A DNA stretch of 23,293 bases from CALFMR01 sp035550595. Lineage in GTDB: Bacteria > Acidobacteriota > Vicinamibacteria > Vicinamibacterales > SCN-69-37. Below, piece after piece: positions 1 through 7,042 of the stretch; within the stretch, counting starts at the first letter, position 1; every line of letters begins with the position of its first letter. The translations under genes and the position numbers were made by a program. The stretch is taken from the NCBI GenBank assembly GCA_035550595.1, contig DASZOV010000061.1:1-23293 (forward strand). The letters are read 5' to 3'. Under the pieces are notes generated by a model that was not told the DNA's origin, searched no databases, and saw only the letters and a list, made by a program, of their open reading frames with translations.

Positions 1-25
1 TCGGTGATTCGAGCCTCCCGCACGT

Positions 26-101
26 GGGCCAGTAGCGCAGTTGGGAGCGCGCATGAATGGCATTCATGAGGTCACGGGTTCGACTCCCGTCTGGTCCACC
101 A
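26..101 (+). tRNA. tRNA-Ala (anticodon GGC)
   Basis: A complete 76-nt cloverleaf can be folded by hand. The 7-bp acceptor stem is 26-32 with 91-97. The D stem is GCGC/GCGC (35-38 with 47-50). The anticodon stem is CATGA/TCATG (52-56 with 64-68), with loop ATGGCAT placing anticodon GGC at 59-61. The T stem is ACGGG/CCCGT with loop TTCGACT. The CCA end is encoded (99-101). The third acceptor pair is G28-T95, i.e. the G3:U70 wobble that is the known identity element for alanyl-tRNA synthetase, which supports the alanine assignment independently of the anticodon. It decodes GCC. Confidence 0.96.
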
Positions 102-200
102 CCTTTCGCTCATCTGCGGCACGCTTCGGCCGGCACGCCACGCGACGTCCCCCACTCCTGAGCGAGCAGCACGCGGCGCGTCTCGCACAAGTGTGCCCGC

Positions 201-1439
201 ATGACTGATGATGCTTCCCGCACGACCCTGACGGCGACCGACCCGGACGCCGCCGCCCTGCTCGATCTCGAATCGCGCTGGGGCGCCCACAACTATCTCC
301 CGCTGCCCGTCGTCATCGCGCGTGCGCGCGGCGTCTGGGTGTACGACGTCGATGGCCGCCGGTATCTCGATTGCCTGAGCGCGTACTCCGCGCTCAACCA
401 AGGGCACGCGCATCCGCGGATTCTCGCGGCGCTCTGGGAGCAGGCGCAGCGCGTGACGCTCACGTCACGCGCCTTTCACAACGATCGACTGCCGCTGTTC
501 TGCCGCGCCCTGGCCGAACGGACCGGTCTCGACGCCGTGCTGCCGATGAACAGTGGCGCGGAGGCCGTCGAAACCGCCATCAAGGCCGCGCGGCGCTGGG
601 GTTACGACGTCAAGGGCATCGCGCCCAATCGCGCGGAGATCATCGTCTGCGCGGGCAACTTCCACGGCCGCACGACGACGATCATCAGCGCGTCGACCGA
701 GGAAGAATACCGGCGCGGCTTCGGTCCGTTCACGCCGGGTTTCGTCGTCGTGCCGTATGGCGATCTCGACGCGCTCGCCGCCGCCATCCGTCCCGAGACG
801 TGCGCGTTCCTCGTCGAGCCCATCCAGTGCGAAGCCGGCATCGTCATACCGCCCGACGGGTATCTGGCGGCGGCCGCCGCGCTGTGCCGCGAGCATCACG
901 TGCTTCTCATCGCGGACGAGATTCAGACCGGACTCGGCCGCACGGGCCGATGGTTCGCGTGCGAACACGAAGGCGTGCAGCCGGACGTGTACGTGCTCGG
1001 CAAGGCGTTGTCGGGTGGCTGCTATCCCGTCTCGGCCGTCGTCGGCCGCGCCGAGGTGATGCAGGTCTTCACGCCAGGAAGCCACGGCAGCACGTTCGGT
1101 GGCAGTCCGCTCGCCTGCGCCATCGCGCTCGCCGCGCTCGACGTGATCGAGGACGAGGGGCTCGTCACGCGATCGGCCGAGCTCGGCCGCGTGCTCATGG
1201 ACGCGCTCGCCGCAGCGCCGCGGCCGCCCGTGCGCGACATCCGCGGGCGCGGACTGCTCGTCGGCATCGAGCTCGATCGGCCGGCGCGTCCGTACTGCGA
1301 ACGCCTGATGCAACGCGGGCTGCTTTGCAAGGAAACGCACGAGCGCGTCATCCGCCTCGCTCCTCCGCTCGTCATCGAGCGGGCCGAGGTGGAGTGGCTC
1401 GCGCGTGAGGTCGTCGAGACCCTCGGCGAGGCGCTCTAG
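201..1439 (+). CDS. rocD: Ornithine--oxo-acid (ornithine delta-) aminotransferase
   Basis: A 412-residue PLP-dependent class-III aminotransferase. Known activity of the family: ornithine plus 2-oxoglutarate gives glutamate-5-semialdehyde plus glutamate. The ornithine-aminotransferase signature YDVDGRRYLDCLSAYSALNQ lies near residues 49-68. The cofactor-binding NSGAEAVETAIKAAR segment is near 116-130, the IADEIQTGLGRTG stretch follows, and the Schiff-base lysine is expected at Lys268 in VLGKALSGG. The length is normal for the family. ATG 201 lies 100 bp after the tRNA, with no strong ribosome site visible. The stop codon overlaps the GTG start of the next gene by one base (TAGTG). The presence of proC two genes downstream argues that the semialdehyde product, after cyclising to pyrroline-5-carboxylate, is reduced to proline. 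An acetylornithine aminotransferase is the main alternative but fits the signature less well. Confidence 0.9.
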   Translation: MTDDASRTTLTATDPDAAALLDLESRWGAHNYLPLPVVIARARGVWVYDVDGRRYLDCLSAYSALNQGHAHPRILAALWEQAQRVTLTSRAFHNDRLPLFCRALAERTGLDAVLPMNSGAEAVETAIKAARRWGYDVKGIAPNRAEIIVCAGNFHGRTTTIISASTEEEYRRGFGPFTPGFVVVPYGDLDALAAAIRPETCAFLVEPIQCEAGIVIPPDGYLAAAAALCREHHVLLIADEIQTGLGRTGRWFACEHEGVQPDVYVLGKALSGGCYPVSAVVGRAEVMQVFTPGSHGSTFGGSPLACAIALAALDVIEDEGLVTRSAELGRVLMDALAAAPRPPVRDIRGRGLLVGIELDRPARPYCERLMQRGLLCKETHERVIRLAPPLVIERAEVEWLAREVVETLGEAL

Positions 1440-2458
1440 TGCTCGACGAAGGACGGATCCTCGTCACCGGCGGCGCGGGCTTCATCGGCAGCGCGGTCGT
1501 CTGGGCGCTCAACGAACGCGGCTACGATCGCATTCTCGTCGTCGACGCGCTCGATCGATCGGAGAAGTGGCGCAACCTGGTGCCGCTGCGCTTCGACGAC
1601 TACCTCGACCGCGACGCGCTGCCGCCCGCCATCGCGCGCGGCGCGCTCGACGACGTGCGGACGGTGTTTCATCTGGGCGCGTGTTCGTCGACGACCGAGA
1701 CAGACGCCGACTGGTTGATGCGCAACAACACGGCCTACACCCGCACGCTGGCCGACTGGGCCGTCGAGCATCGCGTCCGCTTCGTCTACGCGTCGTCGGC
1801 GGCGACTTACGGCGCGCTCGAAGGGACGTTGTCGGACGCCGAGGACCTGTCGCGTTTGCGGCCGCTCAACATGTACGCGTACTCGAAGCAGCTCTTCGAT
1901 CAGTACGCCGAGCGGCGCGGCTATTTCCGCAGCATCCTCGGGCTGAAGTACTTCAACGTCTTCGGGCCGAACGAGAATCACAAGGGCGACATGCGGAGCG
2001 TCGTCAACAAGGCGTTCCACCAGATCACCGCCGAAGGCCGCGTGCGGCTCTTCCGCAGTCACCGTCCGGACTTCGAGGACGGCGCGCAGCGGCGTGATTT
2101 CATCTACGTGAAGGACGCCGTGCGCATGACGCTGCACCTGGCCGAGCGACCCGACGCGTGCGGGCTCGTCAACGTCGGATCCGGCCGCGCGCACACCTGG
2201 CTCGATCTCACGCAAGCCGTGTTCGACGCGCTCGATCGGCCGCCGGCCATCGAGTTCATCGACATGCCCGTCGAGCTGCGCGCGAAATATCAATACGACA
2301 CGTGCGCGTCGCTCGATCGGCTGCGGCGTTTCGGTTATCTGGACCCTGCCACGCCGCTCGCCGATGCGGTGGCGGAGTACGTCCAGGACTATCTCGTCCC
2401 CGACCGGCGTCTGGGTGACGGGCGCGCGCCGGCCGCGGCGCAGGGAGCGACACGATGA
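1439..2458 (+). CDS. hldD: ADP-L-glycero-D-manno-heptose-6-epimerase
   Basis: A 339-residue extended short-chain dehydrogenase-type epimerase that converts ADP-D-glycero-D-manno-heptose to the L-glycero form for the LPS inner core. The Rossmann motif is VTGGAGFIGS (residues 8-17). HldD hallmarks follow in order: VFHLGACSSTTETD, the YxxxK pair Tyr146/Lys150 in MYAYSKQ, then FNVFGPNENHKGDM and DGAQRRDFIYVKD. It starts with GTG inside the stop of the aminotransferase gene and ends in an ATGA overlap with proC, so all three are probably translationally coupled. Its role implies a Gram-negative envelope with heptose-containing LPS. Its position between two ornithine/proline genes is functionally unexpected. 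The C-terminal 15 or so residues are Ala/Arg-rich and probably not part of the fold. Confidence 0.93.
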   Translation: MLDEGRILVTGGAGFIGSAVVWALNERGYDRILVVDALDRSEKWRNLVPLRFDDYLDRDALPPAIARGALDDVRTVFHLGACSSTTETDADWLMRNNTAYTRTLADWAVEHRVRFVYASSAATYGALEGTLSDAEDLSRLRPLNMYAYSKQLFDQYAERRGYFRSILGLKYFNVFGPNENHKGDMRSVVNKAFHQITAEGRVRLFRSHRPDFEDGAQRRDFIYVKDAVRMTLHLAERPDACGLVNVGSGRAHTWLDLTQAVFDALDRPPAIEFIDMPVELRAKYQYDTCASLDRLRRFGYLDPATPLADAVAEYVQDYLVPDRRLGDGRAPAAAQGATR

Positions 2459-3318
2459 CCGCCGCCGAGACCGGACCGTCCACGCGTCCGCCGCTGCTCG
2501 ATCTGGGCCGCACGTTCGGGATCATCGGCGCCGGCGTGATGGGGCAGACGATCCTCAAAGGGCTGCTCGATGCGGGCGCGCTCCAGCCTGATCAAGCTTG
2601 GGCCGCGGCCCGTTCGGTTCGCACGTGCGAAGCGGCGGCCGCGCGCCTCGGCGTGCCGGTTGAACGCGACGTCCGTGCCCGTGTGCCGGGCGCCGGCGTC
2701 ATCGTCCTCTGCGTCAAGCCCGCGCACGCGGCCGCGGCGCTCGCGAGTCTGCGCGAAGCCGGGTTGCGGCCGGACACGCTCCTCGTCTCGATCTTGGCGG
2801 GGACGACGCTTGCGCAACTCGAGTCATTGACGGGGACGGACAATCCCTGGGTGCGCGCCATGCCCAACACGCCGTGCATCGTCGGCGAGGGCATGACCGT
2901 TGTCTGCGCCGGCCGGCACGCGACGGCCGATCACCTCGCGCGCGCGAAGCAGATCTTCGAGTGCGTGGGCCGATGCCTCGCGACCGAGGAGTCGTACTTC
3001 AACGCGATCACCGCGCTCAGCGGCAGCGGGCCCGCGTATCAGTACTTGATCATGGAAGCCTTCGCCGACGCCGGTGTCCGCGTCGGCCTGCCGCGCGATC
3101 TCGCGCTCGGCCTCGTCGCACAGACCGCACTGGGCGCCGCGCGCATGGTGCAGTCCTCCGGCCGCCATCCCGCCGCTCTTCGCGACGACGTGACGACGCC
3201 CGCCGGGTGCACGATCGGCGGATTGCTCATGCTCGAAGACGGCAAGATCCGCTCGGTCCTCGCCCGCGCCATCGAAGAAGCCACCCGCATCGCGTCCAAG
3301 CTCGGGCCGCCGCAGTAA
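2455..3318 (+). CDS. proC: Pyrroline-5-carboxylate reductase
   Basis: A 287-residue cytosolic NAD(P)H-dependent enzyme catalysing the last step of proline synthesis, pyrroline-5-carboxylate to proline. The dinucleotide-binding GIIGAGVMG is at residues 22-30. MPNTPCIVGEGMT is the conserved central motif. The C-terminal family signature runs from ALSGSGPAY through DDVTTPAGCTIGGLLMLEDG. The start ATG overlaps the hldD stop (ATGA). Together with the ornithine aminotransferase at the head of the operon it forms a short ornithine-to-proline route that bypasses ProA/ProB. The first 18 residues precede the Rossmann strand and are an ordinary N-terminal extension. Confidence 0.95.
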   Translation: MTAAETGPSTRPPLLDLGRTFGIIGAGVMGQTILKGLLDAGALQPDQAWAAARSVRTCEAAAARLGVPVERDVRARVPGAGVIVLCVKPAHAAAALASLREAGLRPDTLLVSILAGTTLAQLESLTGTDNPWVRAMPNTPCIVGEGMTVVCAGRHATADHLARAKQIFECVGRCLATEESYFNAITALSGSGPAYQYLIMEAFADAGVRVGLPRDLALGLVAQTALGAARMVQSSGRHPAALRDDVTTPAGCTIGGLLMLEDGKIRSVLARAIEEATRIASKLGPPQ

Positions 3319-3321
3319 GAG

Positions 3322-3333
3322 CAAGTTAGAAGT
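3322..3333. repeat. Left copy of a 12-bp inverted repeat flanking the padR-permease module
   Basis: The sequence CAAGTTAGAAGT lies 3 bp after the proC stop. Its exact reverse complement lies at 6486-6497, just after the permease gene. Both copies belong to a 7-bp periodic CTTCTNN-type repeat, which is well developed at 6466-6500. It may be two unrelated occurrences of a dispersed heptad repeat or a boundary of a mobile module. The sequence alone does not decide. Confidence 0.55.
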
Positions 3334-3350
3334 GTGAATCCCTTTTCACC

Positions 3351-3401
3351 CCCTTGCATTCATAGGGGAACGTGGCTATCGTTTCCCTGTGAACGCAAGG
3401 G
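3351..3401 (+). promoter_or_regulatory. Large dyad over the padR promoter and ribosome site (probable PadR operator)
   Basis: Arms 3351-3372 and 3380-3401 are 22 bp each and match at 19 of 22 positions as an inverted repeat around a 7-bp centre (TGGCTAT). A plausible promoter is embedded in it: TTGCAT (3354-3359), 17 bp, then TATCGT (3377-3382), giving a start point near 3389. The right arm ends in AAGGGG (3397-3402), the likely ribosome-binding site for ATG 3407. PadR-family repressors are dimers that commonly repress their own operon, so this dyad is the obvious operator. If transcription began upstream, two of the three mismatches become G-U pairs and the RNA would fold into a hairpin hiding the ribosome site. 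Confidence 0.6.
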
Positions 3402-3406
3402 GAACG

Positions 3407-3766
3407 ATGGATCGCGCCAAACTTGACCTCGTCCGTGGCACGCTCGACGTGCTCATCCTGAAGGCGCTCGTCTGGGGGCCGCTGCACGGCTACGCCATCA
3501 CGGGCTTCATCCGTGCCGAGAGCGACGAGGCCCTGCTCGTCGAGGAAGGCACGCTGTATCCGGCGCTCTGGCGACTCGAGAGCAAGAAGCTCGTCGAAGC
3601 GGAGTGGGGACTGTCGGAGAACAATCGCAAGGCCAAGTTCTATCGCCTGACACCCGCCGGCCGTCGGCATCTGCAGCGCGAGACCGCGACGTGGGAAGCC
3701 TACGCCGCGGCGGTCGCCAAGGTCCTCGGCGCGACGCAGCCGTCGCCGCGCCGCAAACCCGCATGA
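3407..3766 (+). CDS. PadR-family transcriptional regulator
   Basis: A 119-residue winged-helix regulator. The opening matches the short PadR subfamily that precedes acidobacterial permeases: LVRGTLDVLILKALVWGPLH, then GYAIT, EEGTLYPALWRLE and the wing FYRLTPAGRRHL. The N-terminal winged helix occupies residues 8-80, and the short C-terminal helix used for dimerisation follows. ATG 3407 is preferred because AAGGGG lies just upstream and the homologous core starts here. An in-frame GTG at 3389 sits exactly six bases after the -10-like TATCGT and could give a leaderless product six residues longer. The stop overlaps the permease start (ATGA), so the two form one operon. The effector is not deducible. 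Confidence 0.9.
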   Translation: MDRAKLDLVRGTLDVLILKALVWGPLHGYAITGFIRAESDEALLVEEGTLYPALWRLESKKLVEAEWGLSENNRKAKFYRLTPAGRRHLQRETATWEAYAAAVAKVLGATQPSPRRKPA

Positions 3767-6447
3767 GCAGCGCGCCGCGCCGACCTCGTGCCGTGCGTCG
3801 GCTCTTCGGCCCTGACCATGCGGCCGACGTGCGCGATGAGCTGGAGTTTCATCTGGCCGCCAAGGTGGACGACCTGGTCGCGCGCGGCTGGACGCCGGAC
3901 GAGGCGCGTCGCGAGGCCGAGCGGCAGCTCGGCGATCGACGCTCGCTCCAGCGGATCGGTGAACACATCGGAGGCACCATGAATCGACGTCAGCGGCTCG
4001 GGGACTACTGGCGTGAGTGTCTGCAGGATCTCCATTTCGCCGGTCGCGCGTTCGCGCGCGAGCGCGGGTTCGCCCTGGTCGCCGTCCTCGTCCTCGCGCT
4101 CGCCATCGGCGCGAACGTCGCGACGTTCAGCGTCATCAACACGCTGATCCTTCGTCCGCTGCCGTTTCCCGACGCGGGCCAGCTCGCCTGGATTGCACCG
4201 CCGCCGTCGGGCTGCGGCCTGTCGTGCGCGACCTACTCGTCGGACGCCTACGAGGAATTCCGCGACCAGAGCCGCGTCTACCAGGGCGTGACCGGCTACT
4301 TCGCCTTCAGTGGTCCCGATAACGTGCGCCTCGATCGCGGCGGCGACATGGTGCCCGCGACGGGGCTCGACGTCATCTCGAACTTCTTCGAGGTGCTCGG
4401 CGTGACGCCTGCCATGGGACGGGCGTTCACCGCCGATGATGCACGCACGGGCGCGCGGCCCGTGGCGCTCTTGTCGCACGCCTATTGGGTACGTCAGTTC
4501 GCGGCCGATCGCTCGATCGTGGGCACGGACGTCATGCTCAACGGACATCCGACGACTGTCATCGGCGTGCTGCCGGCGTCGTTCGACTTCGGATCGGTCT
4601 TCCTGCCGGGCGCGCGCGTCGATCTCTTCACGCCGCTCGACCTCGATGCGGCGCGCGACTGGGGAAATATCGTGACCCTCGTCGGACGACTCCGGCCTGG
4701 TGCCACGCTCGACCAGGCGCGAGACGACGCGTCACGCATCGCACCCAACCTCTACTTCAACGTGAAGTATCCGCAGACGCGCGGCCAATATCGGAACGGT
4801 CTCGTGCCCGTGCCGCTCGAAACGCACGTGAGCGGCGAATGGCATCGGCCGCTCGTCGTGTTGTGGTCGGCGGTCGGTCTCATCCTGCTGATCGCCTGCG
4901 TCAACCTCTCGAATCTGCTCCTCGTGCGCGGTGCGGCTCGCAGCAAAGAGGTCGCGATGCGCCAGGCGCTCGGCGCCACGCGCGCGCGTCTCGTCCGGCA
5001 GGCACTGACCGAAAGCCTCGCGTTGTCTCTGACGGGTGCGGCATTCGGTCTCGCGGCAGCGTTTGGTCTCGTGCGCTGGCTCGCGCACCACGGCGATCTC
5101 GATCTGCCGCTCTTGAATGGCGTGACGATCGACACGGCGGCCGTGCTGTGGACGGTCCTGGTTGCCATGGTCGCGGCGGCGCTCTTCGGTCTCGTGCCCG
5201 CGCTGAAGATGACGGGCGACAACGTGCAGGAGGCGCTCAAGGACTCGGGACCGGCGGCCGGACGAGGCCAGCGTCACGAACGGCTACGCCTCGGTCTCGT
5301 GATCGCGGAGATCGCGCTCGCCTCGGTCCTGCTCGTTGGCGCGGGGTTGCTCCTGCGCAGTTTCATCAACGTGCTCGACGTCAACCTCGGATTCACGCCG
5401 GAACAGGCCGCGACGATGGCCGTCGACTACGATGACGCCGCCCCGTCCGCCGAAGCGGGGGCCCGCAAACGCGTGGCCGCGTTCGAGCGGATCCTCGACC
5501 GCGTCGATGCCATCCCGGGGATCGACTCCGCCGGCATCACCGACTATCTGCCGTTCGGCGCGAATCGCTCGTGGGGCACGCTCGTGCCGAAGGGCAAGGT
5601 CTATCGTCCTGGCGAAGTCTCGCCGCCGCTCGTGTACGTCGTCACCCCGGGATTCTTCCGCGCGACGGGTATCGGCCTCAAAGGCCGCGATTTCACGTGG
5701 GACGATCGTTTCGGCGGTCAGCCCGTGATCGTCATCAACGCGTCGGCCGCGCGTTTCTACTGGCCGGACGAGAACGCGGTGGGGAAGTTCCTGTCGAACG
5801 GCCGCGCCGATCTGCAGGTCATCGGCGTCGCCGACGACGTCCGCGAGGAGCGCGTCGAGGATGGGAGCGGATGGCAGGTCTACTATCCCGCGACACAGGA
5901 ATCGCCGAGTGGCGCGCGGCTCGTGATCCGCTCGCGACTGCCCGTCGACACACTCGGATCGACCGTGCTTCATGCCTTACGCGAGCTCAATCCCACGCAG
6001 CCGGCCGTGGCGCTCACGCCGCTCCACACGCTCGTGAGCCACGCCGTGTCGCCGCGGCGCTTCTTCATGATCCTCGTCGCGGCAATGGCGGGCCTCGGGC
6101 TGTTCCTCGCGGCGCTCGGCATCCACGGCGTGATCTCGTATTCGGTCGCGCGACAGTCGCGCGATATCGGCGTACGGATGGCGCTTGGCGCGAGCGTCGG
6201 CCGCGTGCGTCGCGACGTCCTCATGGCGACGCTGCGCGTGACGCTCTGGGGCATCGGCGTGGGCATCGTCGTCTCGCTCGTGGTCGCGCGCCTCATCGCG
6301 TCGCTGCTCTTCGACACGTCGCCGTGGGACGTGACGACGTACATCGCGATGGCGGCCATCTTCCTCGCCGTGGCGCTCGTATCCGGATATCTACCCGCGC
6401 GAAAGGCGTCGCGTGTAGATCCGATGATCGCGTTGAGGAGCAATTGA
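3763..6447 (+). CDS. ADOP-family duplicated ABC permease (MacB/FtsX-like)
   Basis: An 894-residue inner-membrane protein with the architecture of the acidobacterial duplicated orphan permease family. A cytosolic N-terminal segment (residues 8-65, with DELEFHLAAKVDDL and DEARREAERQLG) is followed by two MacB/FtsX repeats. Each repeat has one helix, a large periplasmic domain and three helices. Helices are visible near residues 100-122, 365-385, 419-440 and 459-481, then 507-531, 766-790, 826-850 and 859-878. The FtsX tail ends in GYLPARKASRVDPMIALR, typical of MacB-like permeases. No ATPase gene is adjacent, which is what orphan refers to. MacB relatives drive efflux or extraction from the periplasm; the substrate here is unknown. 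ATG 3763 overlaps the padR stop; an open frame extends upstream through padR but carries no homology. Confidence 0.92.
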   Translation: MSSAPRRPRAVRRLFGPDHAADVRDELEFHLAAKVDDLVARGWTPDEARREAERQLGDRRSLQRIGEHIGGTMNRRQRLGDYWRECLQDLHFAGRAFARERGFALVAVLVLALAIGANVATFSVINTLILRPLPFPDAGQLAWIAPPPSGCGLSCATYSSDAYEEFRDQSRVYQGVTGYFAFSGPDNVRLDRGGDMVPATGLDVISNFFEVLGVTPAMGRAFTADDARTGARPVALLSHAYWVRQFAADRSIVGTDVMLNGHPTTVIGVLPASFDFGSVFLPGARVDLFTPLDLDAARDWGNIVTLVGRLRPGATLDQARDDASRIAPNLYFNVKYPQTRGQYRNGLVPVPLETHVSGEWHRPLVVLWSAVGLILLIACVNLSNLLLVRGAARSKEVAMRQALGATRARLVRQALTESLALSLTGAAFGLAAAFGLVRWLAHHGDLDLPLLNGVTIDTAAVLWTVLVAMVAAALFGLVPALKMTGDNVQEALKDSGPAAGRGQRHERLRLGLVIAEIALASVLLVGAGLLLRSFINVLDVNLGFTPEQAATMAVDYDDAAPSAEAGARKRVAAFERILDRVDAIPGIDSAGITDYLPFGANRSWGTLVPKGKVYRPGEVSPPLVYVVTPGFFRATGIGLKGRDFTWDDRFGGQPVIVINASAARFYWPDENAVGKFLSNGRADLQVIGVADDVREERVEDGSGWQVYYPATQESPSGARLVIRSRLPVDTLGSTVLHALRELNPTQPAVALTPLHTLVSHAVSPRRFFMILVAAMAGLGLFLAALGIHGVISYSVARQSRDIGVRMALGASVGRVRRDVLMATLRVTLWGIGVGIVVSLVVARLIASLLFDTSPWDVTTYIAMAAIFLAVALVSGYLPARKASRVDPMIALRSN

Positions 6448-6465
6448 AGGCTTCCGGGGAACCCA

Positions 6466-6500
6466 CTTCTGGCTTCTGTCTTCGAACTTCTAACTTGACG
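6466..6500. repeat. Heptad (7-bp period) repeat between convergent genes
   Basis: Consecutive 7-mers read CTTCTGG, CTTCTGT, CTTCGAA, CTTCTAA, CTTGACG. They fill most of the 61-bp gap between the permease stop and the convergent response-regulator stop. No clear rho-independent terminator is visible here. The last two units contain the exact reverse complement of 3322-3333. Degenerate heptad arrays also occur at 8934-8968, 20859-20900 and 21006-21047. Confidence 0.75.
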
Positions 6501-6508
6501 TGCGCTTT

Positions 6509-7042
6509 TCACCTCAACGTCGGATACTTCGCCAGCTTCCGCTGGAGCGACCGTCGGTGCAGGCCGAGGACGCGTGCGGCTTCCGAGACGTTGCCGTGGC
6601 AGTCGACGAGCACGCGGTTGATGTGTTCCCATTCGACGCGATCGAGTGACATCGGGACGAGCGGCTGGCGTGGGACGTCAGCGCCGCCGCGTTCGAAGGC
6701 CGCGAGGATCTCGTCGGCGTCGGCCGGTTTCGTCAGATAGTGCGTCGCGCCGCGGCGCACGGCTTCGAGCGCCGTGGCGATGCTGCCGTAGCCGGTCAGC
6801 ACGACGATGCGCGTGGCCGGATCGATCGCTTTGATCGCAGGAATGAGATCGAGGCCGTTGCCGTCCGGCATCCGTAGATCCACGAGCACGAGCTCCGGCG
6901 TTTCGCGTTCGGCAATCGCCAGCGCATCAGCAGACGACGCGGCTTCCTCGACGTCGAAGCCGCGGTCCCTGAATGCGCGTCCCATCCGGCGTCGCAAGTT
7001 TTCGTCATCCTCGACGATGAGGAGCAGGGGGCGTTCATCCAT
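6509..7042 (-). CDS. RegA/PrrA/ActR-type redox response regulator
   Basis: A 177-residue two-component response regulator. The receiver domain (residues 5-115) has the acidic pocket EDD, the phospho-acceptor Asp55 in LVDLRMPDGNG, and Lys105 in YLTKPAD. A short proline-containing linker leads to a Fis-like DNA-binding tail with HGNVSEAARVLGLHRRSLQRKLAKYP (written here from residue 149 or so). That tail is the diagnostic end of RegA/PrrA/ActR proteins, which in proteobacteria control respiration, electron transport, carbon and nitrogen fixation in response to redox state. The start overlaps the kinase stop by 8 bp, so the pair is translationally coupled. Targets in this organism cannot be read from the window. 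Confidence 0.92.
   Translation of the reverse strand: MDERPLLLIVEDDENLRRRMGRAFRDRGFDVEEAASSADALAIAERETPELVLVDLRMPDGNGLDLIPAIKAIDPATRIVVLTGYGSIATALEAVRRGATHYLTKPADADEILAAFERGGADVPRQPLVPMSLDRVEWEHINRVLVDCHGNVSEAARVLGLHRRSLQRKLAKYPTLR

Noticed and set aside
1..25. Possible 3' end of another tRNA (contains ATTCGAGC)
   Set aside because: The bases flanking the TTCGAGC-like loop do not pair as a 5-bp T stem, and no acceptor/CCA end is consistent.
6466..6500. CRISPR array
   Set aside because: The units are 7 bp and degenerate, with no spacer-repeat alternation and no cas genes in the window.
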